From NCBI RefSeq assembly GCF_002443255.2, contig NW_019211456.1, forward strand, positions 45,713,955 through 45,777,954: 64,000 bases of DNA. The letters run 5' to 3'. Shown piece after piece: positions 51,332-63,366 of the stretch. The first letter of the stretch is position 1; each line of letters opens with the position of its first letter. Under the pieces are notes generated by a model. The model saw only the letters and a list, made by a program, of their open reading frames with translations, did not search any database and was not told where the DNA came from. Origin of the DNA: Varroa destructor (taxonomy: Eukaryota > Arthropoda > Arachnida > Mesostigmata > Varroidae). The position numbers were made by a program, and so were the translations under genes.

Positions 51332-52698
51332 GTTGTTTGCAAACCTTAAATTACAAACACAGTTACTCCACACACCACACAGTGACATCATTCCTATCAA
51401 TTCAAGAGTTGATTGGAAATATTACAGAATTAGAATAACTTAAAAGGGCCGAGATTAGGCAAATAGTACTAATCAACTTAAGGCTTCTCCAACTGAATCA
51501 TTCAAATATTGGAATCGCTACCTATAGCAATAGTAAACTAACTGACAAAACTAGCCTACTATAGACATACTACAGTCTCGTTTCGTCGCATAAAAATACT
51601 ATAAACTTATCTCATTTGTAAACATTGTTAGAACAATTTAACCTATAAAAAATAACGCATTTTCTGTCGAACCCATCCAAAAATATGTCTCGTATATACA
51701 CGATTGCTTTAGTCGATGTTACCCTTTTACATGTTGCAAATAATACGCTTTTATCAAGCTCATAGTACTTCGCGCATTTGTTCGCCTTATCACTTATAGC
51801 TTTTAGCTATATTTTAAAATTTTGGCCATATTTTAAAGAGTCTGCTCAGTTAGCGTTATACATATCATTGAAATTGTATTATATATTCTTACAGGTGACA
51901 TACAAATTAACTAAACACCTGAACACGTACCGCTCAAATAAGTCGAAAAAAAACGCTAGACAGTAGATCGGTACTTCTAGACAATTGTGCCGGCGCTTTA
52001 GTGTTTGTTTACTTGTTAGACACTAGCAGACGGCACAGCTATTGCGAACCTAGGAAAGTAAGTAGGATTATCTCAAATTCGGCCATTGGACTTCGTAAAT
52101 TATTGACCAAAGCTTATTTATTTATAATTGTTGCTAGCTGATAGCTGAATATCAATAACAACAATAACAAAAATTAAACGCTTTGGCGTTATTAACAATA
52201 ACAGCTTGACACCAAAGAAAGGCTCAATTAGCGCCGGTCTGTCATTTTTAATTAGATTTCAGGTAGTTTCACCTATATGATCAGCTGCAAATTGGACCTA
52301 TTAAACAACTTACCTTTATAACTGCGCCGTACTTAAGCAGCACGGCGATGCACAACGCGAATCTGAACGCGTACGAAAACGCTCCGTAACAATTGCAACA
52401 ATCAATATTAGGTGCCCGCATACATTATCAGTATTGTTATCTCAGACCGTCGTCTGATTTAACATTCGTGTCGTACGCCGCCCAAATAAACGGGGCTATT
52501 AGCTCAGTGGATCATCTATTAATAATAGCTCAATAGTGAGCACGTTGCATAATATTGGACAAATGTGCTTGCTTATTTTGGTAGGTTGAGTAATGGTTAA
52601 CAGTGGTAACATAGTCGCTGTGAGACTATTTTTTCTGATGTTTTATGTCCGTTTCTACTGAGACAGGGTAAAAATATTACCAATAGTGTAATATAGTG
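51332..52698. other. Divergent promoter region, PGAM5 and zinc-ribbon gene
   Basis: PGAM5 leaves to the left and the zinc-ribbon gene to the right. A strong plus-strand donor AGGAAA|GTAAGTAGG at 52057|52058 and an acceptor-like gttaacag ending near 52602 suggest a 5' UTR intron for the zinc-ribbon gene. A plus-strand acceptor (attcttacag) near 51896 is followed by 23 basic codons and a stop; it may be a chance frame. Confidence 0.45.
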
Positions 52699-52956
52699 AT
52701 GAAAAACTGTACATCATGCGGTATTCAATCTTATGGGCTCCCGTACAGGCGTCTCAAAGCTCTCGAAACGACTGCGGTGACACCTCTTTCTTGCCGCAAT
52801 TGTAACACACATCTTAATAAAAAAATGTCTTTTCATACAAAAACATTAAAACGAGGAACTGATGTGAAAATAGTCCCTGATGAACCTCAGATGGACTTAG
52901 AAGATATGCTTGTTCGTGACGCAGTGTCTTCTCATGCGAGAATGTTTTTAAAATGA
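52699..52956 (+). CDS. Small zinc-ribbon protein
   Basis: An 85-codon frame with ATG at 52699 (a GTG three bases earlier is ignored) and a TGA stop. It begins with CTSCG and has a second pair CRNC 29 residues later, a C-x2-C...C-x2-C zinc ribbon, followed by a basic stretch and an acidic then helical end (EPQMDLEDMLVRDAV). The layout is like the RPR2/SNM1/RPP21 group of RNase P/MRP zinc ribbons, in which the two Cys pairs flank an R/K-rich loop, but the similarity I see is only in spacing and a few residues. It may be an RNase MRP-type subunit or an unrelated nucleic-acid-binding protein. A 5' UTR intron is likely. Confidence 0.55.
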   Translation: MKNCTSCGIQSYGLPYRRLKALETTAVTPLSCRNCNTHLNKKMSFHTKTLKRGTDVKIVPDEPQMDLEDMLVRDAVSSHARMFLK

Positions 52957-54590
52957 ACAATAACGGACGAAACACGCGTTAGCAAGGAGGAAGGCTTTAT
53001 TATTTATACTTGACAATGCTACACTGCATTTTACGCTGCATCGCGTTTTCTAAGAGCTGTTCTTTAGACTACAATTTAATCTAGATGCAGAGTAGACTTC
53101 ACCTAAAGGGAAGCAGTTTCAGGCATCATTATTGTATCATATAGGTAGACTTTTTTCCACTGAACAAATCGTAGACTGTTTGATCTCCCCCTATATGAGT
53201 AGATAAATACAACATTTTTTCTCGTCAAGGCTCGGGCTAACGTTATTGCCCCACACAGATGTCGTTCGGCACGCCGATGGCTATTAAAATATTTGCATGT
53301 GCATCCATGCATCTTTTAAAAAACTAAGAAATGCTGAAAGCTCATTTCTGATTAAACTGACCTGTTTTTTTTTCATTCAGATTTAAATATTTGTTTGTTA
53401 GTGCAAGGGCTTAGTAACAAAGAAATCTACATCCACCGTAAGGGACACGTTTTTACAAGCCAGTTTATGTATGGAATAACTCGTTCATATGACATGTACA
53501 GCATGATCCTTGGAATACAGTGGAGGAGCTAGTTTTATAGTAGATTACAGGGGGAGCTTGTTAACTTTCATGTTTTCCCCTCTCCACTTGCAGAGTCGTT
53601 ATGCATTAACGGTGCCTCCTGTATCGGTCTGATGTTCATAACGTTGTCTGCTATTTCACACAGTCAATAAAAACATAAGCGTACGACATAATATACTTCA
53701 CATTTCCAAAAGATAGGAAATACGCTGAAGATTTCTCTCAAATACCTATCATAGATTTGTTAGTGGAGTTGCCGTGGAGAACAGAGCGCCTCGGGCCATA
53801 TCTGAATGCCCGATTTCAATTATTTTATTTAGAGCATGCGGCGTTGCTTGGAGACACTTTGTCCCACGATCATTAAGTAGCTGTTAAATTGATAATACTG
53901 CATATAGCTTACAAATTATTTATTATAGCAATATTATACATGTGGTCCTACCGACTTCTAAGAGATAAATCATTTCTCCGAGATTTTTGCGTTTCCTGGT
54001 ACTACCACAAAATTAAATCAAATATAGCATTATTTTGAGATGACGCTTTTCTGTAGACGCCTGTTAATTTGTTTAGACGTGCTGTCGGGAGAAAGCCTTA
54101 TAAATGTTCCAATATTGTTAATGTCCGACACACTAATAGGGAAATCGTGACTAAAGCTCCGGATATATTTGATATACCACAATTGCATCTGAACACCCTA
54201 CCGCGAACACAACCATATACGCAGTCTTTACCATAGTGTTCTCGGATACGACAGTGCTTTTTTCAGTATAGATTATTTGTTTTCAAAATACGGTCACGTA
54301 TATCTACGACCTTCATTTCCTAAATCGAGAAAATCGTTCTGGTTAGTCCCATGACATCAATGGCCTCGCTTAGAAAAATGATTGTGGTTAATCCTAAATT
54401 ACAATAATATTCTGACTAAATTTTTGTTTGTCTTATAAGAGGAACGCTATTAAGGTATTGAAACAAGGTCTAATCGGTCAAATCATAACACATGATACCG
54501 TGGCAAGCACCCTGTTTCTTGGCCATATACAGGTACTGAGATAATAACGGCCCATATAAATGAACTATTCATAATATACAGATTGCCTAC
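52957..54590. other. Intergenic or intronic region
   Basis: AT-rich with no recognisable exon on either strand. If the minus-strand gene at 54591-59242 continues, its further exons would have to lie here or beyond; I find no ankyrin-like or SET-like stretch. Confidence 0.4.
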
Positions 54591-57500
54591 ATCGGCTGTG
54601 CCGGCGGTTGTCGATGCCATGCGCTTGGCGTGGAAAACGTTGGCTGGGTGTTCAACAGGTAAGCGGGAACGGCTAAAACCGTGGGGTCCTCCACTCCTCT
54701 TGCCATTTGAAGCTGATACAGGGCCACGTTTACTAAAATCATTATACAAAACAACAAGCAAAACGAATTAATAGGTTGACAGGCTGTTATTATTCCCATA
54801 CTATAATTTACTTTAAAAACCCGAACTTTATTATCACTGTTGAATTTCCACTTAAAGTATATTTAGGAGGAACCTATTTGATTACCATACTTGACAGACC
54901 ATCGGCTCCATGACAGCTGTCTCAATAGAGAAGGTTAGGCTTTTTACTGATAATAGTCATGTTTGAATATATTAGGTATGAGAAGCAGAGTCAAAATTGA
55001 GTAAGTAGTTTTGGTGCACTATATATAACTAGTGCACCTGAAATAGGATGCGGTAATCCATATTATTGTGAGATAACACTACTGGGTGGCTAGACAAAAC
55101 TGCACAAGCCTCAATCAAGTAAAGCCAAGTTGTCCCTTTTAAAAATTGTCGCACTAAAATTATCTGTGCCACCTTTTTTTACGTTTGACAACTTCAGAGT
55201 TGTAGGTATAAACTTTCATTCTAGTTTAGTTTGTTCTTGAATTTATCGATCGCCCTGCAGTTTCCTTTTCAGGGTATTTGGTAGACAAAGTAGCAGGGAG
55301 TCTAGATCTGGTGAATACACGAGCTAAGAGGATACAAGCATCGAGTTCTTTGCGATATAGGTATCGTCGTAGTAGTCAGTGTATCATCGTACCGAAAAAC
55401 TCACAATCTGTTTACCTAAACATTCAGACTTGGGACAACCTTACGCATTTTTATTACTACTCGCTAAAGCTCCTTTATGACGGTAGAACCATTCGGTATG
55501 GATGCATAATGCATAACTCCTCAATAGTTGAAGAACACGGTGCAAGGAAGCCTAGTTTTTACGGAATGCACCACGGGTCGCGGTAATACACTCAAGTCTT
55601 ATCTCCTGTAATCACACATTGGAGCCAATCCTCTCATTTAGTGCGTTAAGGCTTTTTTTGGAGTAATTGTTAGCGGATTTCCATTTGTTGCAAGTTCAAG
55701 CTTTGTGGTATAATGTTGACGATGAATCCGACATGGCTCATTTGATATCCGCAACGTCTCTGTCTGAAAGCGATTTGGTGAAGCTCCAGTAAAGTTGTTT
55801 TTGTCATTGTACGTTTTTGTTCGTACTTTTTTCGCCACCCTCACTGTGACAGATCGTCCGAAACGTTCAACGCTCTTTTATACGCTGCGAAACCGTTGGC
55901 TTTTGACACCGTTTAAAATTATTTGAGCACAGAAGTTTATTAGATAGAGGACGATGCACGCTCTATGATATTAATTTCATTTAAAATAAAAAATAAAACA
56001 AAAAAACACTTATAAAAACATTCAACGCGCTTGGAAAATGAAGAGCACACGTTTACATGCCTGTATGTAGCAGACGCGCAGACGAGAGTAGCGCCGCAAA
56101 CCCGGTCAAATTATTGATTCGCTGATATAACAAGGTTATTATATCGACATAAATCGTCGATACAAACGCATAGACAACAGACCAAGCAAATCGATAGTTA
56201 AGCGCTCATTCGGTATCAACATTATTATTGATGGAAAACGACAAACTAACTATAAATAATACTTACTTTCATTGCGAAATACGGGGCAGGGCAATTGGAG
56301 GTAGAACATTCCCGTGCTAAAGAACGTAGCCGTTGTAGCATCTAGATGGGAAAGATAGGAGCTCGTTGGTGACGCTACTCTGTCAGCGTCTGCCGTCGGC
56401 ATCAAAGCTAACTCATCTTTCTTGACTTTGCGCTTTCTGGTAGCCTTTATAACTTTTCCGAGAGTCTCATCCGGTGGACAATCACAGTCCTTAGCGGGAT
56501 ATCCTTCTTTTGAGTTTATACATAATCTATGGATTGTGTGCTTCTTTTGTGGGCACGGCATGAGCTGATTTCCCTTAAGGGTAGCCAAACCACATCGCCG
56601 ACATTTCGGCAAAAATGGAGCACGGCCGCGCTTTCGAATTTGGCCTGAAAAAACAAAAAATAGGACATACTATTTTATGCTACTTCGCCATTCACCGTGA
56701 AAATAGGCGAAGCAAAAAAGCGCGACCTTCCGGTGTCATTAATAGTGCAACGCGTAGCCAACTTATTCAATCAATGAGTCGCACGTACGTCGACCAATGA
56801 GCAAAAACACAATTGGTGGTTATTTCACAATGTGTGCTTTAGCGCCACTTTTTTCACCTTTGTGGTTTTTTTCCGTTCAGATCATGACTTTTTCTCGCAA
56901 ATATAATCCAGGTACATAACAACTGTTCACAATCGATTACCCTTCAGGTTGGACGCTAATGAAGTATACGTCCTCACAGTGTGCACTTCCTGCGAAAACA
57001 GATTATTGACGACCGGAATAGTAATCGTTTAAGCTAGCATCCACTTGACTTGATAAAGGCATTTCGTCTTTGCCACGGGTACACTGCAAGTAGCATTTAT
57101 TCTGCTTGTTTCGTTCCTTGAAAAGATTTGTTTTAACATATACATAGTAAAAATAACAATTTTTTCAAAAATGTAGAATATGTATATCTATTCTATAAGG
57201 TAATTATCGTTCCATTCATTAGAATAATATAATAAATTCAATCATCAACTAAAAGACATTGTTGATTCTAAATATTGAAAGAAAAGAGCGTATTAAGTTG
57301 CAAATACAAGACGCGAGGATTGTACAAAGGTGCCCTATGGAAATTTCATATACCATATACAATTCGTACGTTGCTTGGGTCTTCCAGGAGTGTGCAGCGT
57401 TAGCCTAAAGGTAAAGCCTCGTAGTAGAAGATCATATTTAGGTTGTGTCTATTAATTCAAAGAAGCTAACTAGAGTTTATTAGAAAACTAAGACGCAACA

Positions 57501-59242
57501 AAAAAAAGAAACACTATCTCAACAATATGTCCACCGTGGGACACGATCGATCCTGAATTTTATTGTGCAGCAATTTCGAGGCGGAACTATTATCGTAGAC
57601 CGTAGTGCGGCCACACGATTTATATGTACAAACGCGTCATTCAGTTGAGAACATTTTTTGTAAGAGACATGTCGTATTACGGAGTTCGAATTAGTAATGA
57701 TTGACTTTTGCAGCCACAGACCCCCAAGCCATCTAGTGGATCAGTAAGATTTCAGGGAATCCCTATTATGTACTTACGTAATGTAACTTACACTTTAAAC
57801 CGTAAACGTCACTGACCTAGCACTTTGTCGCGAGATAGCGGTACCATATATGACACGGATGCGGATGCCTAGCTCTATTTCCGATGTTCGACAAAATATG
57901 AAAGCAAAGATTAGGCTCGACAAATAGTACGTAACTGTAGGTCTTATTAAGACGATTCACTGTTCGTTCAGAACTGTAATTATAAATGAGTCATTCCTTT
58001 CACTCCAAAGATACATCAGATCTCATTTATTGATAAACTATCACTACCATGTTTTATATCATTCGAAATTGAAAATGTTATTTTAGGCCTCATAAAAACG
58101 AATCTCAAAAATTATTTTATAGGCTTGTTACTAGATTTGTTGTAATGAGATTACATTTGCAATGCGTTTCCTATTTAATGTATTCCGTATGTATCGTTCA
58201 ATTGTGGTAAAGCCTCTAGTATTATTTATGATAACACAAAATTTTACGCGTATAACGTACGTAGTAATGTAGCAAAAAAAAAAAGGGAAAATAGGTTGTT
58301 TTTGTGCTTAAAATTTAAATATTAGCAAATATCGCTTTGAGAAAACATGTTGCTTTAGAGAAAAGCATTATCACTTGTGTTCACTTTTATACTTTTCTTC
58401 TCATACGAGTGCGTTCGAGCAGAACAAGGTTCTATGCTTACTTGAGGATAGCTTTCACTGACTCAGTGAGTCTGATCTGAATCACGAAGAATTTACAAAA
58501 TTACTTGCTTTTCATGTACATCTATTTTATATTCTTTTAAGAAATTTTTGGCGAATATCCCGTTAATATGCACATATTTTTTTGTATTCTGCAGAGTATT
58601 AAGAAATAGTCATAGACACAAACCATAAAACTGTGTCCCCAAACAGGTGTACCTGCTCCTGAATAAACAACAGTTGACTAAAATTATGCAATCGTCCCAG
58701 TAATCCTGAAGTTTGATGGTTAAGAAGAATATATGTTAAGATATTTATATTATATTATGTACATTTTGAAAACTTCCGGAAATTTTCACTTTACTTTCGT
58801 TTTATTATATCCATTAGTGGCTAACCCAGCTAGTGCACATCTGTAAAGTAAATAATAGGTTTTAACACTTCTATACTTCATTATTACAGCTTTCATCTTA
58901 TAGCCTGTTACTGTTTGTTTACATTTGAAGACATAACGTTCGAAATAGTGGGTGTTGACTGCAAAGTCCAAATAGAATAATACTATAACTAGTTATTCGA
59001 TCACCTCATTCGCGAAAATGTACCTCAAACACGGTTATTCAGAATCACGTCAATGTTAAATGAATGGAATTTGAAATTTTTGGCTGACACATTTTTATAC
59101 ATGTATAGCCAAGAACGATGATACAAAATGATGAAGGCTCACATATAAAGCGTTACTGACCGGATGAGGTGGATTCCTTGCCATTGGAGGTTCCCTCGCC
59201 TGACGATGTTCCAGGCAGAGGGTCTCCTACAACTAGCTGTTG
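54591..59242 (-). CDS. Partial Cys/His-rich protein, G9a-like zinc module
   Basis: Three exons fit one another in phase: 59161-59242, 56267-56644 and, less surely, 54591-54712 (weak GTAGGC donor). Exon 1 is Ser/Gly-rich (PLPGTSSGEGTSNGKE). Exon 2 opens with IRKRGRAPFLPK, a basic AT-hook-like stretch, then C-x2-CG, GNQLMPC, HTIHRLC and DCDCP, then a basic KATRKRKVKK run. The order C-x2-CG...GN-x-(L)M-x-C...H-x2-H-x2-C...C-x-C is the ligand order of the cysteine-rich module before the ankyrin repeats in G9a/GLP (EHMT) methyltransferases, though one cysteine of that module is missing. The first exons are not found and neither ankyrin nor SET exons are visible, so it is incomplete or a stand-alone module. 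Other zinc-binding chromatin proteins remain possible. Confidence 0.5.
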
Positions 59243-60687
59243 CTGAAAAGACACATGTTGAATAATATCCGGAGACTGAACACCACTGCTTGGAACACTC
59301 ATAGCCATTCTATTTTAGCTTGGGTGATCCACAACAATACCGTTCGCGCGTTCGAATGTTTGTGCTCTTACCGAGTGGCCTTTAAGCCACTGTGGTCACT
59401 GTTAAACAGATGCCGACAAAGACGTAAGCAACCCAAATAGACGCCAAGTGCAACCTCCTTTTCAAGCGCGCCAAATTTAAATAGTTTCGTAACAACTATT
59501 TCAATGGCGCCATTTCGCGGGACTTCCGACGACTAAAAAACGTCATAGAGTTTACGATAAAGATTATTAACGTAACAGGCAAACAAAGCTAGCAATCTAC
59601 TGTATATTATAGCTGTGACCACAAAAAAGTTCCAGTTTGCTGAGCAAAATCAATCAATAAAATCCATCTTTTATTACCTAGTTTAAAGGAACGTGTTCGA
59701 TGTACCGAAACCTGAAACATTCTCACTAAAGAGTAATTATAAAAGCAGATAAAGGTGACTAGTCTTCAAGAGACCACCTTAGATAGGCTCAAATTGTAGA
59801 TTTGACGATTATGTGTTTTTGTCCTCTGCCCAGCAAGGTACCCGACAGTTAGTAAGCAGTACGCGTTTAGAAACACTCCTTTTAACTAGTACATCATAAA
59901 TTATAAACTGAAATAAAAGCTGTCCTTAACCTATTGTGCTAGTTCTTTCCTTTTTTGTGCTTAATTTTCATACTTCATATACCTACTTAGACTGCTGTAC
60001 CCCGCGCTGATGTATCTTTCTAAGGGAAATTATATGCCATTTTCCCAAGCTTCTCACAGATACATTTTACAGTACAATATGGAGTGTATGTACGGGCTGT
60101 TGATGGCGGTGTGGATGGTAACATGGAAATGGATGTTCAACATGTATAAACATAATGTGCGAAAGCAGCATCAGATTAATCTTGAATTATCTTTGATGCT
60201 GTTTCAAGCAACGCAATGTAGCACGATTTCCAATACCCTAATTTATTACACTTGCAAACACAATTTCAATGATGATAACTAGATTTCTACTACGTTTATC
60301 ATTAATCAGTTACTTGTTAATTTAGGAAGAAGGCGTTGTAATAATTGCCACATTTGTTTTTTTCTACGGGATATTCATAAACGTTAAAAGAAAAACAATT
60401 TGCTGTTGGCTAAAGTGGTTTGTTACAAATGTGGGATGTTTTTTATACCTGCCAAAGAGAACAGAATGCTGGCGAAAGAAATTTTTCCATATTTACGTTG
60501 CCGTCGAAACATGCCTGATGCAACAAAAGATACTTAATAGAATGTTTTACACAGCTGATTCGGAAAAAAAAATAACACGTGCACCCACAATTTATTGGTT
60601 TGTCCCTCACTCAGTGTAAGCTCCTACTATAAATGGAGTGAAGTCTAGCAATGCTGAAGAACCAAATATAACTGTGAGGTAATGTCT

Positions 60688-60775
60688 GGCCCACTGTGGC
60701 GTAGTGGGTAACGTGTTTACCTGCTGAAGTTTTAAGATACGTTGTGGTATAGGTTCAAAACCTCGCGCAGACACC
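60688..60775 (+). repeat. tRNA-derived SINE, copy 1
   Basis: Box A-like TGGCGTAGTGGGTAACGTG at 60697-60715 and box B-like GGTTCAAAACC at 60752-60762 have the spacing of an internal pol III promoter. The stretch TTGTGGTATAGGTTCAAAACCT is shared, with one change and one indel, with the copy at 63.3 kb on the opposite strand. Confidence 0.65.
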
Positions 60776-60800
60776 AAACATGGCTAAATTTCCGCTTATA

Positions 60801-60890
60801 GGCAATGCATCAGACGGCTGACCCTCAGCATGAAACGAAGTGTGTCTATGCCGATTTCGAATCTACAGCACCACGTGTTTTTACGAGCCT
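60801..60890 (-). repeat. tRNA-derived SINE, copy 2
   Basis: On the plus strand it reads AGACGGCTGACC, CATGAAACGAA and TTTCGAATCTACA, closely parallel to AGACGGCTGGCC, CACGAAACGAA and TTTGAACCTAGA in the copy at 63251-63366, so the two are the same element in the same orientation. Box B on the minus strand is degraded (AGATTCGAAATC). It faces copy 1, giving an inverted pair. Confidence 0.65.
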
Positions 60891-63250
60891 TCACATTTCT
60901 TTTCAAGTATAGCTGACTAAATGTTTCGAACTTTAACGTCCGGCACCAATGCTGGGCATTCCATTAGACCCTACTATACTTTTTACTACAAGCTTTCCAA
61001 AAGTGCTCCCTGTATGAGGCCCATATTTTGGTAGTACCCCATCGGAGTGTTTCACGGCTGAATTGCATTTGCAAATGGCACTAAAAAAAACACGTGAATA
61101 AAAATATTTTACTATTTAAAGAAACACAATAGTTGAGAAACAATTTTAGCAAACTCCCAAGAGTTGAGCGACTACGAGATGAAAAACTGCTTAAAGCAAA
61201 GGTGTGAAAGACAAAAACATTCAATATATATATTTTGAAATATAGTTTAATATTGATGTACATATATTATTCTTGAGTTCATAAAACGTTTGTAAGTCAC
61301 CCTAAATTTATTTATTTGAAAATTTATAATCTTGGTTATAGGATTTTATTTTGAAAAAATACTGGTATCTTGCTCTATTAAATCGGCACACAAGTAGTAA
61401 TAAAGTGAGTTCCAAACAGCCAAATAAGTAAGGCCACTTATGGCCCTGATGACTGAAGGCACTCATTCTTCTGCTAGGGTCTGTTCTATGTGGTGTTCAC
61501 GCCGTGAGCGTTTATTCTTTCGTAAAATTGTGCCATGAAACGATAGTGTCCCCTTTGTGGAACTACATTCTGGAACGCTTTAACATTCATTGGCGAGCTA
61601 TACAAATTATGCCGAATGCAGAATGTGTCACGAATTTTCATCATTATTAAGTCATCATATTATTATTGATATATTCGACAGTCCACCCATAAAATGGTTG
61701 GACCATCACTTCACACCGATCTGTATAAAAAAAAAATAATAATTCAGTAATTCGATCAGCATTAATGAAATACTGTATGATTTCTATTGTAATTTCTAGC
61801 TACGCTACTCGTCGAGTCCTATAATAATTATGAGATTTTGCTGCGACTCGCATGACATTTTTCTACACGGATAGAGTTCTATTTGATAGGAAGTAAATGG
61901 TCCCCTTTAACTAGATACACGACTCCGGCAACGCTTGCTCTGACTCGCTCCCTCCTGTCGAAGTTCTTCTTTCATAGAGAGGGTACTCGCGGTTAAAACG
62001 TACACCGAGAGACTGGTAAGTCCTGAATAGGAGTAGCGCTAAACGAAACTAAGTGAGTGGCATCGACTCCATGGATAGATTGCTATTGTGACCTGGTCCA
62101 TTTTGTGGCGTTATCGCAGCAAGAATAGTTCCTACCGGAACATCATGCAAGAATTGCATTGCTGTAATTGAACTGTATAAGCTTGCGGTGTATCTAAGTT
62201 GTTGACGACGGCAGTAATCTTGCCGATTATGATAGGGGGTTCCTCCAAGGTAACAATCAACTGTTTCTAAAAGCGCCACTTTACCGGTTTGGACAAGTCT
62301 CTCAAAATGGCCTAGATACCTGGCAGCTCTAGAGCAATTGAACGACCAGTTGCTTTATGTTAGGCCAAACATACACGAGCGGTACGATTGCAGATCGAGT
62401 GAAAAAAACTTTTTATGTTGCTTACAGTAGAATCTGGATCTGAAGAGCAGAATCGCCATGTGTCTTATGACACACAACCCATCGATGGAGTGATGATTTG
62501 GTGACCTGCCGATTGCGCAATGGTCTCCCGTCGGAGATTATACCACACCAAAAACCTTGAGAAGTGCTCTTTTCACGAAACAAGCCCCAGGTGACTGGAT
62601 ACCGCGGCAGTGAGTGGGTTTCCCTTTAGCGAGCTGCATCCCCTTAGAGGACTGAAACTGTACATCCTTAGTACATGAGTCGCTTTACAAAATCCAGATT
62701 GATCAGATGGCTCGGGCCAACGGGTAGATAGTTGAATATGATCTGTCATTTTTGACGATCTCACGCTTATGTTATTTGGTGATGTAGCATATGGTAGGTT
62801 CTGTCATTTGTGTTAGGTTAAGAGAAATAAAAGTGGATAACCTCTTCGGCATGACCTTCGGTTACAAACGTCATCACCTCTTTGTGGTATCAAGCGAAAG
62901 TTTCCGGATTGTGGAGTAACGAGCATCACGCCACTTGTCTTCCATGCGACATGACACGGTATCAAGACTGCTAGCCAGTTAAACGAGGGATGCTATTTTT
63001 GGCATGCTGAGCATGTATGACTCACCGTCCTAAAATAACGTATCATAAAATTGCTTTGCTACATTTCGCTAACAGCATGTTCGAAGGCGAATCTTGATTA
63101 CCGATAGCCTTTAGCGACCACAAACGCTCCGTAAATCGCGCTGGCTTTATGATTGATGCGACACAGAAGACCAGATACACGCCGCATATTTGTACTCGTT
63201 TGCAGACAGAACCAGCTACGATCCACCCGCATCTCTCTACGTTTCGGGTC

Positions 63251-63366
63251 CGGTATTGCCGTTAGACGGCTGGCCCCCAACACGAAACGAACTGCGTGCA
63301 TGCCTAGGTTTGAACCTAGACCACAACATGTCCCTTTGATTACACACCCGTTACACACTAAGCTAT
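63251..63366 (-). repeat. tRNA-derived SINE, copy 3
   Basis: The best preserved copy. On the minus strand, box A TAGCTTAGTGTGTAACG (63365-63349) is followed by TTGTGGTCTAGGTTCAAACCTAGG with box B at about 63316-63306, then a non-tRNA body ending in AGCCGTCTAACGG that is shared with copy 2. Confidence 0.7.
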
